A stretch of DNA of 64,000 nt, from positions 62,001 through 126,000 of the forward strand of contig JNEU01000734.1 of NCBI GenBank assembly GCA_000697475.1, given 5' to 3'. Positions within the stretch are counted from its first letter, which is position 1. Each line of letters starts with the position of its first letter. Shown piece by piece: positions 24,142 through 36,202 of the stretch. The stretch comes from Lichtheimia corymbifera B2541 (Eukaryota; Mucoromycota; Mucoromycetes; Mucorales; Lichtheimiaceae). Position numbers and translations under genes: made by a program. Below the pieces are notes generated by a model. The model was not told where the DNA came from. It was given only the letters and a program-made list of their open reading frames with translations, and did not search any database.

Positions 24142-25797
24142 TTACTGGGCATACACCTGATTAAGTCTCCAAGCTGCTGCTGCTGCATTGTTGGCTTTTT
24201 TGTCTAGAAACAACCTTGCAGTTGAAAGAACATCATCCTCGGCCACAAGATCAAGAGGATCGTTGGTCGCATATTGATCGAGCTGAGCAAACGGTGTACG
24301 TAACGTGGTCGTAGGTGGATTAGATAGAAGGCTCATGTCCAAATTAGCTGAAAGTGATTGAGGCTGGTTTGGGCTTTGAGGCATCGTTGGTGGTGATGCA
24401 TAACGAAGACCTGCGTAGGGTGCGACATTTCTCAATGGCTGCGTTTGTGGTGGGTAAAGAGGTGGTCTATAAAATAATGGGTAAGAACATTGCCAATAGC
24501 CCTATTTCATCAAGTTTTACACTTACCGAGTCAATCCCATTGGCATAGTTGGAGGAGTCAATACACTGTGTTGAGCATTGAGTGCCAATTGCTGCTGTTG
24601 CTGTTGGAGTAACTTGTTTGCACAATCACTCTGCGAACGACCCCAGGACAAACGAATTCTGGAATTGCCGATTTGATAACCATTCATTTGTTGGATAGCA
24701 AGTTCAGCTGATTGTCGATGAACATATTGAACAAAACCACAACCCTTTCCAGGTGGAATCTTGACCTGCATAATATCACCAAATGGACTGAAATATTGTC
24801 GCAATTCATCTTCGCGAATAGGAGCTGATAAACCGCCAACAAATACAGTGGTGTTGCTGGGATCAGGAAGTACTGAAGCTGGTTGTTGCCGGGGTGATCT
24901 CGTTGGAGGCGAGGAAATCGATGAATGTGAACGATTCTTTGGAGTTGCTACTGAGACACGAATAGGACGAGAACCGATGATGTAACCTTGCATCTCCATC
25001 AACGCACGCTGTTGGTCATTTTGATCCGAGAATCGTACAAAACCATATCCTCGAGTCAATCCTGTCCTTGGATCCGTCATAATCTTTGCAGATTTACACG
25101 AGCGATAATGCGCTTGGAAGACACCCTGCATACCTCATTCATCAGCCCCTGCCTATAACTTTTTTCTTTTTCATCCTTCCATCCCACTTACCAAAAGACC
25201 AAGTTCGGTGCATTCAGGGCTCAAGTCACCAACAAAGATGGAATATTCGGGTTGTCGATCCTCACTAAGAGTCGCAAATGAGCCACTTTTTGCATTCTAG
25301 GGAATAAGTATCTATAACCTTACCGACGATCAATAAGGCCACCACCAGATGCCCAGTTCAATTTAAACTGCTTGTGAGTGTTTGGAATAATGGTCCCGTT
25401 GAACGTATTCAAGGCTCGCTGCGCATTCATAGTTGATCCGAAATCAACAAAGGCGTACCCAGCACTGGCACTATACAGATCGTTAGCCAATGAGCTCATA
25501 CGCACCGTACAAAGGCAACCTACCCAGTAACTTTGTCCCGGATCACTTTGACCATGACAGTTTCGTTCAAATTGAACCACAATTGCCGGAGATATTGCTC
25601 ATCCATCCAAGGCTCCAGTTCACCCATCCTGGAAAAGGACAATAAAATAGGATCATGCCATTAGCCGGTTGCACCCCCATGAACGATATGAGCCAAACAT
25701 ACCATAGTGTTGTCTTTTGCGTCTCGGGAACCACAAGAGATGAGGATGACGAGGCCGAGGATAATGGCTGATGTGCGAGATCGAAAGGGAAGGCCAT
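24142..25797 (-). CDS. Three-RRM RNA-binding protein (Nam8/Csx1/TIA1 type)
   Basis: Six exons: 25797-25703, 25628-25524, 25470-25324, 25285-25192, 25125-24527, 24466-24142; 454 residues. RRM1 (about 28-115) begins TTLWMGELEPWMDEQYLRQL, with RNP1 AGYAFVDFG. RRM2 has IFVGDLSPE and RNP1 RGYGFVRFSD. RRM3 has TTVFVGGLSAP and GCGFVQYVH and ends RIRLSWGRSQ. This order, WMGEL motif and a Gln-rich tail fit the Nam8/Csx1/TRNAU1AP group, whose members join the U1 snRNP (Nam8) or stabilise stress mRNAs (Csx1). Which role applies cannot be read from sequence. The exon 4 acceptor was set at GCAAAAAG|TGG because the nearer TAG breaks the frame. Confidence 0.9.
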
Positions 25798-28070
25798 CGA
25801 AGAGAAGGACAAGGAAAACAATCTCACACAATGGGGGAGGACTAAAATTGCTGTCCTTCCGAGGCGGAGACTATTTCTACTGTGGGCGCTGACAAAGAGA
25901 TCGCTTAAATCCCCCCAACCAAGCAACAAGCAACAAGTTGCATGACAACCGTATTCTTGGAAGCATTCCCTGCCAATATTCTAATTAGTCATCATTACAA
26001 GTATCCATTCTCCTCGTCAAAGTCATACCTCTTGATATTCAATCATTCGTACTATCACGTCTATGCAAAATCCCCAATGTGCCTTGCCTATATAACCTCA
26101 ACATGATCATTCCCCCATTGATATGATAAAGCTATGCGTTTAAAACGATATATACTCGACGCCGACATTCTATGTACTCTATAAATTGTCTTGTTTGTAT
26201 TCCTGATGTCTATGGGGTTCTGATATAGAGCGCCTGGATGGCATTTCAATTCAGTACCTAGCTCAATCTCTTCCCTTTTCTTACATATAAAGAAACACGC
26301 AACCATCTGCACTTTGCTGCGACATCCAAGGTGCTTATGATCATTGAAGCTGCAGTACCTTCATCCGGACAACGATAGCCGACGACCATCACCCCCAAAA
26401 ACATTTGCGTAACCTTCCGGTTAAATTTTGGCATAAAGTCTGCCGTGTGCCTCTTTATTTCAAATGCTGGTTAACAGCTGCTCGTTCTATTTCGTATAGT
26501 AAAACATCAGAAGTTACAATGGCTTGCAACTTAAACAAAGATGGGATAATATGGCAACATCTCAAATCATGAGAGAGAATGTGACTAGTAAAGCACTCTC
26601 TAACTTTTGACATTTATTATCCAATGACATCCACGACAATGAAAGTTGGATAACAATGAACCACTACCTACCCACATGATTGCCATGAATGGTATTCACC
26701 ATGACACGTATATAAGCCTTGAAAGGAAGTTCACAACGCCCTCTTACTATATGATATCCTTGATGGACGTGTGTATGCCTGTGATCACAAAAAGGAAAAA
26801 GTGAAAAGTTGGGGATGATTCATGAGCGGGTTAATTGGTTCATGAGACAATAAAGTGAGAGGGGTATCCAGCACCAACTCTTAAGAGTACTATGGGAACG
26901 GCGTTAGTTAGATTCGCCATACGCAAATCTGGAATTGACATAAACAAAGACAGGTGGCAATATCCATCACCAAACAATGAATTCATTCTGGCATCGCGAT
27001 GTGCTCATTAACAACAATCCCATCACAAAAGATATTTGCTAGACTATCATTTATACTTTGGCGTGATGTATGCGTCTATGTTGTCTGCTCAAAGGTTTTT
27101 TTTTTCACTCAATATCAAAGTTTACCTGCGTTATATTTGTAGCTGGAGCGTTTATTGAGTGTTGGCTTGGGTCGAGTTGTAGGGTAAATCTGGGTTGTAG
27201 AGGTGTATACCATCATTTCCCGGAGGCTGTGCGTATGTCATTCCAGCAAACAGTCTAATTTTTTGAAACCGCTAGCGAAGAGCGCACAGACCTCTTGCTT
27301 AATGTAGCACAAATGAGCAAATGCTCTAACCTAGTACTTGATCGATGCCACTCACCGCCGTGTAAGTATACGTGTATAGTTTACACGGGGAAGGTAGCAC
27401 TTTGCTTTTGCTGTAGCTGGTTGTCGTCAAGTATATAGATCACCTAATTTCACTTTAATAGCTTATTATTGCTGTTGCATCTTCATTCTTCCTCGACTAT
27501 CGTTGTTGTGCAGTCTGATATCTATAACTATAAAAAAGAGGGAACGATGATGGCTCACCGAACAATGCGTGTTACGGTATTCGATTGAAAGCAATCAGCT
27601 ACGTGGCATGGTAGATCTTGGACATTGACAGCTGAGCGTAAAAAGAGTCGATTTGTATAATATGATGGGAAGGATGAAGAGGAATCAATCCCTTTCTTTT
27701 ATTACGAACGATGACGATAAAAACAAGCCATGCCAAAAGGTTAGGGTAGTTTACGCTAGTACCAGATGTACCACACTTACCTATGCACATGCATTACATA
27801 GCTTACTGGAAAATAGGATATAGCATATTATGCTCTCGAGAACGCTGTGTCACATGACATGCAGATCCTTGCACTACCTGCCACCATTTCTGACAACGGC
27901 AAGAAACCATATGGAGGCATAAGCATTTTATTACGATAGATTGGGAGCAACCTTTGGGTAATGATAAAAAAATCTCAAAGAGTGGGGAGGGGTGAAGGAC
28001 AGGGGAAGCGGACTATTTCCTCCACTTGCAGCCGCCACTAGTGTTTCTGGCTGTTTTGTTCAATGGGACA
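25798..28070. other. Intergenic, no gene recognised
   Basis: About 2.3 kb, AT-rich. It has only short frames without family motifs on either strand (for example 26088-26312 minus, 27070-27258 plus). Confidence 0.5.
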
Positions 28071-29400
28071 ATGAGCACGAGCAGCGAGTACTCTGTTATG
28101 GTGTTCAGCAAAGACCTTCCTCAATCTTCCTTAATACTCGATTCTCCTGTGACCCTTTCACAGCATCTGTTCAAAAACGCTCCTCGGACACTGTTTGACG
28201 AGATGGAATGCCGCAAAGCCGATCTGCAGGAACCATCGATCCCCCACGATCACACCCATGGCCCATTGGTAACTATCCCAGTCAGCAGTTTGAGTTGTTT
28301 AACTAAGCATTGGGGATATAGGATAAACATAACAACGATCGTGTCGAGCAGTTCAAGGTCGAGTCAGAGGTGAGTGTCCTCCCATAAGCTTCTATACTAC
28401 CTTTGGCTAAATCCAATCCTAGTTCTCTTGGAAATCATTAGTACGGCGGTTACGAGAGGAGAATGCAAGCTTGCTTAACACCGTAAAGCTGACGCGTGAG
28501 GATCTTCGACAAGTCAAATACGAGAAAACCGAGTTGGAGAGGACATTAAGATCGGGAAAGCAAACATCGGATAAAGTGATCAGTGATCTACAGCAGCAAT
28601 TGGATGACGAAAAGGTATATCAATATCACTAGATTGTGTTGCATTTGATGCTCACATTTCAATTTATAGAGATTACGAGAACAAGCATCGAAAAGGGCGA
28701 TCGAATCGGAGGAATTGGATGCTGCCCAAGAACATTTGCAGCAATTGCATCTCGAGGTGGATGCCCTGGAAAAGCGAAAGGAGCAGCTATTGTCTACAGC
28801 AAACGATCAACGACAGCAACAGAGTGATTTGGATAACGATACCCGACATCAACCTTATGAAAATCCACAATCAGTAAGTAGATGTGATTGCTTGAGTGCC
28901 TTGCTCAATGAATGCTGATGTGATGGAAAAACAGGAGCTGCTGGATGAGATTGAACAGTTGAGGACCTTGTTGGATGAGTCAGAACGAAAATACCAAGAC
29001 GAGAGGAAACGGCGACTGGAATTAAGTAAGTTGGAATGAATATAGGGATTTAGGATCGCTTGCTGACTTGATAATTGAACAGTGTTCCAAAAGCGATATC
29101 TTTTGCTTGTCAATCGAGGATATGAAGAGTGGTAAGTAGGAAAATGGGAACAATCAAAGCTTGCCAGCATTGGCTAATGATATATTCTAGCGAGTCAACA
29201 AGGGCAGCAGACGCTCCAATGGCAGATACTCAGCATCATTCATCAACCACCCTTTCACCAACGTCAAAATGGCGCGCATGTGTCACACTCATTATAGCAA
29301 TTCATCGCCTAAGGTATGTGTGTTCTCCAACCGTTCTATATAGTTGTCCTTATTGACGTGTATATATATACGTTTTAGAAAATCACTCCATACCACATAA
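28071..29400 (+). CDS. Unrecognised coiled-coil protein
   Basis: Eight exons: 28071-28268, 28322-28369, 28423-28614, 28670-28873, 28935-29025, 29083-29131, 29191-29313, 29379-29400; 308 residues. I do not recognise the family. Residues 1-80 look globular or disordered (MSTSSEYSVMVFSKDLPQ ... FDEMECRKADL). Residues about 83-255 are highly charged with heptad-like spacing (SLVRRLREENASLLNTVKL, EELDAAQEHLQQLHLEVDAL, ELLDEIEQLRTLLDESE) and predict a long parallel coiled coil broken by QQQSDLDNDTRHQPYEN. The short tail is Ser/Thr-rich and ends with KWRACVTLIIAIHRLRK, a stretch too short and charged to be a clear membrane anchor. Splice frames agree throughout, but the last two exons are the least certain. 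A cytoskeletal or spindle-pole scaffold is possible, not shown. Confidence 0.65.
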
Positions 29401-29834
29401 GAATACTTTAAGCCCCACCTTTAATTGCCCAGCAACTGTAAATAAACACTCATCTCGCTAGAGTAAGTGAGACAGCTCCATGTGAACATATTCAGAAGAT
29501 ACATATGCCATCCCCGAGTTGTGAAGTCAATGTAGACTGCTCGGTTATTCTCGATTACATATAAAGTTGGCATGAATTCTTTGTGTATAACGTCCAATGA
29601 CGTGTGCATCAAGCAGCTTCCTTACATTAGAGTATTATTGCAATCAATCAGTAAGCTTCATTCTGTTGTGAGCTATTACTTTTATTGTTCTTCTCATTGT
29701 TGATAAGCTAATTCAGTGAATCTACTTGCTGCATATATACTGTACCCAAGGCATCCCGACAGCTGGTGCTGGATGGATAAAATCATGCGCCGCTGCTTAA
29801 TCACCGCTTGTGCGCAGCATTTCCTTTCGCTTTG
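29401..29834. other. Intergenic, no gene
   Basis: About 430 bp between two genes on the same strand, serving as terminator and promoter space. No coding signal. Confidence 0.4.
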
Positions 29835-32401
29835 ATGTCTGGCCAGAAAGAGATCGTTGGTGTACTGCGTGGCGCACATCGCAACATTGAGAATTACAGT
29901 AAGCAGACGCTCCATGCTCCCGGTCTCTATACTCATGACGTCTTTCAGTTATTCCTATATGTGCCAATGACCCTACAATCATAGGAAGCCTTCCACACAG
30001 GTAAACGCAGTACTTACCATGGCAACCTGCAGTTTCTCATAGATCCCCTATAGCGATTTCCAGATCAAAGACCCCAGGATCAGCTATTTCCACGCCGTGA
30101 TACACACAGTATGTCAACGAAAAGGATGTCTACTGACGCGCACTTACCACCAGTGATGTAGGTAAAATATCATGACAAAGGCATCCATGTCCCCTTTATT
30201 GAAGTAAGAGATTTGTTTGTATCACAACACGACATTTCATTAACGCCATTGTCATTATTTAGGATTTGAGTGAGAATGGAACATACCGTAAGAGCATAAT
30301 GAACAACACACGTTTCCTTGTATGATGTATTGATCGATTTCATGGATAGTCAATCACCAGCCGATCGGATGCAGACGAACAGCAGCATTATTCCAAGGAT
30401 GTATCATCAGTTTTGCCACGTCTGATTTCGGTAAGAGTTTTCGTTGTCCACGCACTCGTCAAGGAGCAGTACAGGAGTTGATAGTACTTACTCATGTAGA
30501 GTTTTACTATATACCACGAAAGGCATACGAGTTTGCTCAGCTCCGAGATGTCGAAATAACGCTCGCCACAGCAATCGAGGAATTCACAGTGAGTGGTATT
30601 ATATCTCACGATGGCTATTGATTGCATAGGTTTATACTTACTATATGTTACACACAGCCAAATAATGGAATCACGAGCGACAAGGAGGACCATGACTCAC
30701 GACAAGGAAATGATGATATTATTATTCGCTTGACCGATCTGATTGCAGAAGGTGGTGAGGCCTCTATTCATCTTGCAATTCCTCTCAAAGCACAAGCCTA
30801 TCCTCTGGCATGCAAGATCAGAAACTACAGGTCAATCCGACAATCATCAATAAGGATCCAAGAAGAGATCGAAATCATGCGTTATTGTCAACATGTAAGT
30901 CCTCGCGCTCATTATGCTGTGGAACAACATCTTGCTGATTCTTTTGTTTGGCTTAACAAGGTTGGTATCCTTCCCCTTCTTGGTGTCCATAAACCTGACC
31001 CGAAGAGAGATTGCTGGTATCTGCTGACGCCATTGTAAGTATCCGATCCGCAGGAATATCCTAATGTTAATTGACAATATCCATTCACTGCAATATAGAG
31101 CCACAGGCGGCGATCTGGACTGGAAGATCCGAGCTTGGCAGGAGGCTTCGGATGCGCTTTCGGATGCGGCCAAAAAGCAACCACACCTCAAACTTCCATT
31201 CCTAGGGTGCATGTCAGTCATACGATGCATATTCTATCAGCTTGCCATGGCAGTATATGTAAGTGGCGATTTATTCCATGATCGATTCTTCAATTAATGC
31301 TCTCTTTTTTTTTCTTTTGGTGCAGTATTTACATAGCGAGTTCTTAGACCGCAGGGAAACAAAGGCGAAACGAGTCATCATTCATGGAGGTAAGAAGAAC
31401 GATTGTAATGGTTGAAACCTATACTAATGGTTTGCAGATATCAAGGTATTGTGTAGGATATTCTGGATTGTGTCCATCAAAGCTAATCAGCGTATATAGC
31501 CGTCCAACATCCTCATATGTGACAATTCAAATTTCCCGCGGGTTGTCCTGGGTGATTTCGGCAGCGCATTTTTTAAAGAGAAAGCCAATGTCAGGTTGAC
31601 AGAAGGAGGAACATATCAGTAAGTCCATTAGGGTGCAATACTCAGCTTGTCGGATATTGATGTATTGTTTGCTTTAGGTATTGGGCTCCAGAATTATTTC
31701 GCAAGCACCAAGAAACGGGTGTCAGCATCGATGAGCCGGAAAAGGTCGACATCTGGGCACTGGGATTGATATTATACGAGATGATCGCTCGTCGTCATGC
31801 ACTTGTGGATAAAAAGTCACTCGATTACAATGATATCATGGCAAACATTTACAACAATGAGCCGAACTTTGATTATATTGCATCGAGGGAGGACGTCGGA
31901 CCAGAAGGTAACAATCATCATGCACGGTACTTTTTTATCAGTTGTAGCTAATGATCCCGTTATTGTTTAGTAAAAGTTATTATACAATGGTGTCTAAAGA
32001 AGAATCCAGCAGAGCGGCCGACGATCAAGCAGTTATTGGGTATCGGTGGAGCAAGTAGTCCGGACACTATTGAAGGCAAAGCAAGCGAATGGATACATAA
32101 TGGATGCGACATTGAGCGTTTTGGAGAATTTGTTGCGAGATCTCGGGCCGAAAAGTCCATTTGGTCTGCGCAGTCTTTCGTGAACAATGCAAGCTCATCA
32201 CACAGTACCGAAAACGAAGGAGAAGAATCAAGGGCTATTGCTTCAAAGATGGATAACCTTTACGTCTACAAGAACATGGTCGATCATGAACAGGAGACTA
32301 TTGTTAATATGACACGCAAAGAGAAACACATTCGACCTGGGCAATTTCCAAATAGTCGATGGATGTTGGAGGTGTTGGACAATGAGTCTAGTAGTAGTTA
32401 G
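29835..32401 (+). CDS. FHA-domain Ser/Thr protein kinase (Chk2/Rad53-like layout)
   Basis: Fifteen exons: 29835-29898, 29949-30000, 30054-30108, 30162-30203, 30263-30287, 30350-30430, 30500-30588, 30658-30894, 30961-31034, 31099-31258, 31326-31389, 31438-31445, 31500-31618, 31678-31907, 31971-32401; 576 residues. Residues about 20-110 form an FHA phosphothreonine-binding domain: PTIIGSLPHSDFQIKDPRIS, HAVIH, then DLSENGTYLNHQPIG. The kinase domain follows: LIAEGGEASIHLA (a degenerate Gly-rich loop), catalytic Lys in ACKI, catalytic loop HGDIKPSN, LGDFGSAFF in place of strict DFG-hydrophobic, and GTYQYWAPELF. The C-terminal tail is unassigned. One N-terminal FHA plus a kinase resembles Chk2/Cds1/Dun1 checkpoint kinases, but no SQ/TQ cluster is evident and HGD replaces the usual HRD, so orthology is not claimed. 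Confidence 0.85.
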
Positions 32402-33157
32402 CAGTCGTCGTAGTAGTTGTTGATTTAGAATACAGATGAAGTTTCTCTACACTGGGATTGGTCAAATATACCGGCACACATGTGAGAGTATTTGATGATG
32501 AGCAAAACTCAGCAACTTTCGGATACACAGTAGGAGAATGAAGGCGACTGACCAAGCTGAGAGGGGCAGCCACAACGTGCTTTAGTTGTCATGGTGATTC
32601 GTTTGTGTGGTCTTTGCCTTGTAAGATTGACCTTGGATACCTCGATGTTAACGACACAAAGATGACATGATCCATGTAATAATGCTCAACCAGGGAGTTT
32701 TCAATAACATGTGGCTATGAAACATTATAATGTCAATGCACGAGATGACTTATGAAAAGATGTTTGTTGTCACTTGGGTTCTCTTCCCACGTTATTGTAC
32801 GACCTGTTACTGGTAACATGTATAGTTTATTTGCAACAATAACATCTTGTGTGAGTGGAGATGACACAGTGACAAATGTCGGTAGTAGAGATATTGCTAC
32901 ACGAGATTCGATTATTGGTACCGGGGATAGGAGGAGAAGTTGGGTGCGAGAGAGTGTGTGTGTCAAGCACTAAAAAATGGTTGGTGTCATAGTTCCACAT
33001 ACCGCTCCGAGTGAAGAGTCAAAGCCATTGGTTGCTTGGTAGGTATACCGCCGACAATTATACACCCTCTTTCATATCCCATTTTTGTTCTCCCTCCATC
33101 TTTTTTACTCGCTTCTTCTTTTCCTTCTTTCACTTTCTTCTACCACACACATTTGAA
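32402..33157. other. Intergenic, no gene
   Basis: Overlapping frames on both strands at 32733-32973 have no recognisable product. CT-rich DNA just upstream of 33158 looks like the allantoinase leader. Confidence 0.4.
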
Positions 33158-34701
33158 ATGAGCGATCGTTGGTTGGTAATCAAGGCTTCCAAGGCACTTC
33201 TTTCCTCGGACAGTGAGGTGGCACCTGCCTCTGTTCTTGTTGACCGTAGCACTGGTAAAATTGTCAAGGTTGTTCAGGGACAAGACCTTCAACAAGAGGG
33301 TGCCGAGGTTATTGAGCTCTCCTCTTCTCAAGTTCTCTTCCCCGGTCTTTTGGATGCTCACGGTAAGTAGGATGGTTTTGGAAGGATGGGATTCAAACAA
33401 TATGATCTGTGACACTGAACAATGATTTATATCTTAGTCCATTTGAATGAGCCTGGTCGTACTGATTGGGAAGGTTTCGAGACTGGTACACGCGCTGCTG
33501 CTGCTGGTGGTATCTCGACTGTCATTGATATGCCATTGAACGCCATTCCTCCTACCACCACTGTTGCCAACTTGGATACCAAGCTTGATGCTGCCAAGGG
33601 TCAATGCCACGTTGATGTTGGATTCTGGGGTGGTGTTATCCCCGATAATGCTGAGGATCTTCCCGGTCTTATGGAACGTGGTGTTCGCGGTTTCAAGTGT
33701 TTCTTGATTGAGAGTGGTGTGGATGAATTCCCTTGCGTGAACGAGGCTCAAGTGCGTTTGGCTATGGACAAGATGGTCAACTCCGACAAGGTGTTGCTTT
33801 TCCATGCTGAAATGGAGGGTGAAGATGATCACAGCCACGAGGAGGATGTCCACGCTGATGCTCGTACTTATGCCAGCTTCTTGAACTCCCGCCCCCAAAA
33901 GTTGGAGACCAACGCTATTGAAATGATCATCCGTTTGACCCGTGAATATGCTCAAGCTGGCAAGCCTGTCAAGACTCACATTGTCCACTTGTCTGCTGCA
34001 AATGCTTTGCCATCCATTCGCGCTGCCAAGAAGGAAGGTTTGCCTTTGACCGTTGAGACTTGCTTCCATTACCTCAACTTCTCCGCTGAAGCTATTGAAG
34101 ATGGTGCTACCCAATACAAGTGCTGCCCTCCTATTCGTGAAGCTTCCAACCGTGAGCTTTTGTGGGAAGCTCTTCTTGACGGCACAATCGATTACGTCGT
34201 CAGTGATCACTCTCCTTGCACTGCTCAGCTCAAGAAGCTCGATTTGGGCCACTTTGGTCACGCATGGGGTGGTATTGCCAGTGTCCAATTTGGTCTTCCC
34301 GTTCTTTGGTCTGAAGGTCGCAACCGTGGTGTCACGTAAGTTAATCATGTGATTTGATGGGGACAGTATTAGGATCTTGGTCACTGATTGCTTGTTTGCA
34401 TTATAGTTATCAGCAACTCGTTCGCTGGTTGATTGAGAAGCCTGCTGAGCGCACCCAGCTTAACCACAAGAAGAGCAAGATTGCTGAAGGTTACGATGCT
34501 GATTTCTGTATCTGGCGTCCTGACGCACCTTTCGATATCAAGGTTCAAGATATTCACTTTAAGAACAAGGTCTCTCCTTACATTGGTCACACCTTGTACG
34601 GTGCCGTTGATCGCACTATTGTCCGTGGCAACGTTGCTTTCGACCGTGAAAGCGCTCAGCAATTCGCATCCAAGCCCCATGGTGAATCTATCTTGATCTA
34701 A
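33158..34701 (+). CDS. DAL1: Allantoinase
   Basis: Three exons: 33158-33362, 33438-34335, 34407-34701; 465 residues. It hydrolyses allantoin to allantoate in purine-ring nitrogen recovery. It belongs to the amidohydrolase superfamily with a binuclear zinc site: the first His pair is in DAHVHLNEPGRTDWEG, the bridging carbamylated Lys is probably in RGFKCFLIE, further ligands are in LLFHAEM and THIVHLS, and the catalytic Asp in VSDHSPC. The segment STVIDMPLNAIPPTTT is typical of allantoinase rather than dihydropyrimidinase or dihydroorotase. The gene has strong codon bias (GGT, GTC, AAG), suggesting good expression. It converges on the SWAP splicing-factor gene, with about 110 bp between the stops. 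Confidence 0.96.
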
Positions 34702-34812
34702 TTGCCATGCAGCCTATATTCTCCCTCATAAACCCTTGTTTCTATACACTCATTCGATCATCATTGTAGATTTTGACCCTTTTTATCTATTGCAAATACT
34801 AAAAAAACCACT

Positions 34813-36002
34813 TTATGTGCTCTTCTGGAAAGACTCTAGCTGTTGTTTGTAATATGCATGATACTGATGCCCCGGATGAATAAACCCAAACTTTGGATTT
34901 TGTCCATGTCCTTGACGAATCCGTGTTTCTAGTGCTTTCCCAGCTCTTGCCACCGATTGTGCCGTTTTCTGAATGACACCAGCAATATCATCAGGTGGTT
35001 GTGTTGGCTGATTATCCTTCTTGTCATCATCATCATCACCATCATCATCGCTGCTACTGCTGTCGCCATAAGCACCAAGGCCAGAGGATGAAAGCCAAAT
35101 GATGTGTTTGTAAAATCGATAAAGTGGATGCCTTTGACTGAGAAACGCATAAAGTGGATTGTTTCCTTGACGTGCCTGCGTTTTGATTTCGAAAAGCTTT
35201 GGATTGACAGATGCCGCTGCTGCTTTTGCTGTAGAAACAATAGTGTCTGCTTGTTCTTGGGTATCGGGCTATTGGACCTTTGTGGTCAATATAATCCATC
35301 GTCCATGATCACGTGAGAGATTGGATATTACCAAGGGCATGTCAGCTGCCGTCTTGTACTGAGCAGCAAGTTTTCTTTGGAGGTCACTTTGTGAATTGCC
35401 TGCGTAGTCATACTTGAAAGCATTACTCGCTTCTTCTTCTTGCTGTTTTTTCCTCCGTTTCTCATCTATGCATATCGTTGCGTTACCAAGTGATAGCAGG
35501 TTGCTGACTACTTGATCTTACCCACAAGAGCATCTCTTTCATCTTCACTCATATCAAATAATGATTCTTCATCCGAGTCAAGGTCAGCGTAACGTTCTTC
35601 ATCAATATCAGGATATGGCTCCTTTGGGAAATCACGGTGTGGTATCCTTGGAGGGATGGATTCCAGCAAATGTCGCACGTCAAACCTGTTGTACTCTGTA
35701 TTAGGCATCAATGCATCCATATAAATCATATCATTAACTTACCTATCCAACATCATTTTGTTATTTGCATCATCGCTTTGCCATGGCAGCAAGTAATGTC
35801 CTTGTTCCACTTTGGTTGCTGTGTTCTTGTCGTCAAATATTCGAGCTTCATATCCAAATGCAATCAATTCCTCCTGTTCTTTGTGTTCAACCCTTTTCCC
35901 TTTCCGTTGTCTCTTTCGAACAGGCTCATCTTGATTGGGTTGCTCGCATAACAACTGCTCGCTAAACATCGTTGGTCGATCGCTCCTCCTGCTGGCTGCC
36001 AT
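34813..36002 (-). CDS. SFSWAP: SWAP-family splicing regulator with two SURP domains
   Basis: Four exons: 36002-35743, 35685-35522, 35465-35332, 35268-34813; 337 residues. The N-terminal SWAP (DRY_EERY) domain is visible as LIAFGYEARIFDDKN, HYLLPWQ, MMLDRFDVRHLLE and EERYADLD. Two SURP modules follow: FEIKTQARQGNNPLYAFL-HPLYRFYKHI, and ETRIRQGHGQNPKFGFI-HQYHAYYKQQL. The two are separated by an acidic Ser/Asp linker. SURP modules bind splicing factor SF1 and related partners, and the animal homologue regulates alternative splicing. This version is about a third of animal length and lacks an RS tail. The third intron carries the in-frame-looking read-through ISNLSRDHGRW, but splicing it joins LPLPDTQEQAD and restores the SURP frame. 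It is divergent from symplekin. Confidence 0.9.
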
Positions 36003-36202
36003 TGAGACGAAAGAAAGTTGTTATTATATTTTTGAGTCTCCACTTGTCTTCTTCTTTGTCATTGCACCGACTTGTCACCGGAATCACGACGCTTCACCAA
36101 AGAGAACCCATCAACGTCCGGTTCTTCAGTTAACTACGAGACACTCTCCAATAGCGACACGTCAGTCTCTTTTCCCTTACGATCAACTCACGAGCAAGGA
36201 CC
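36003..36202. promoter_or_regulatory. Shared divergent promoter of SFSWAP and symplekin
   Basis: Only 200 bp separate the two start codons, so both leaders and both promoters must fit here. Both products act on pre-mRNA. I see no clear TATA box; co-regulation is inference. Confidence 0.5.

Noticed and set aside
33434..34384. 316-residue frame antisense to allantoinase
   Set aside because: Exact shadow of the biased-codon allantoinase exon; no motif and no independent start context.
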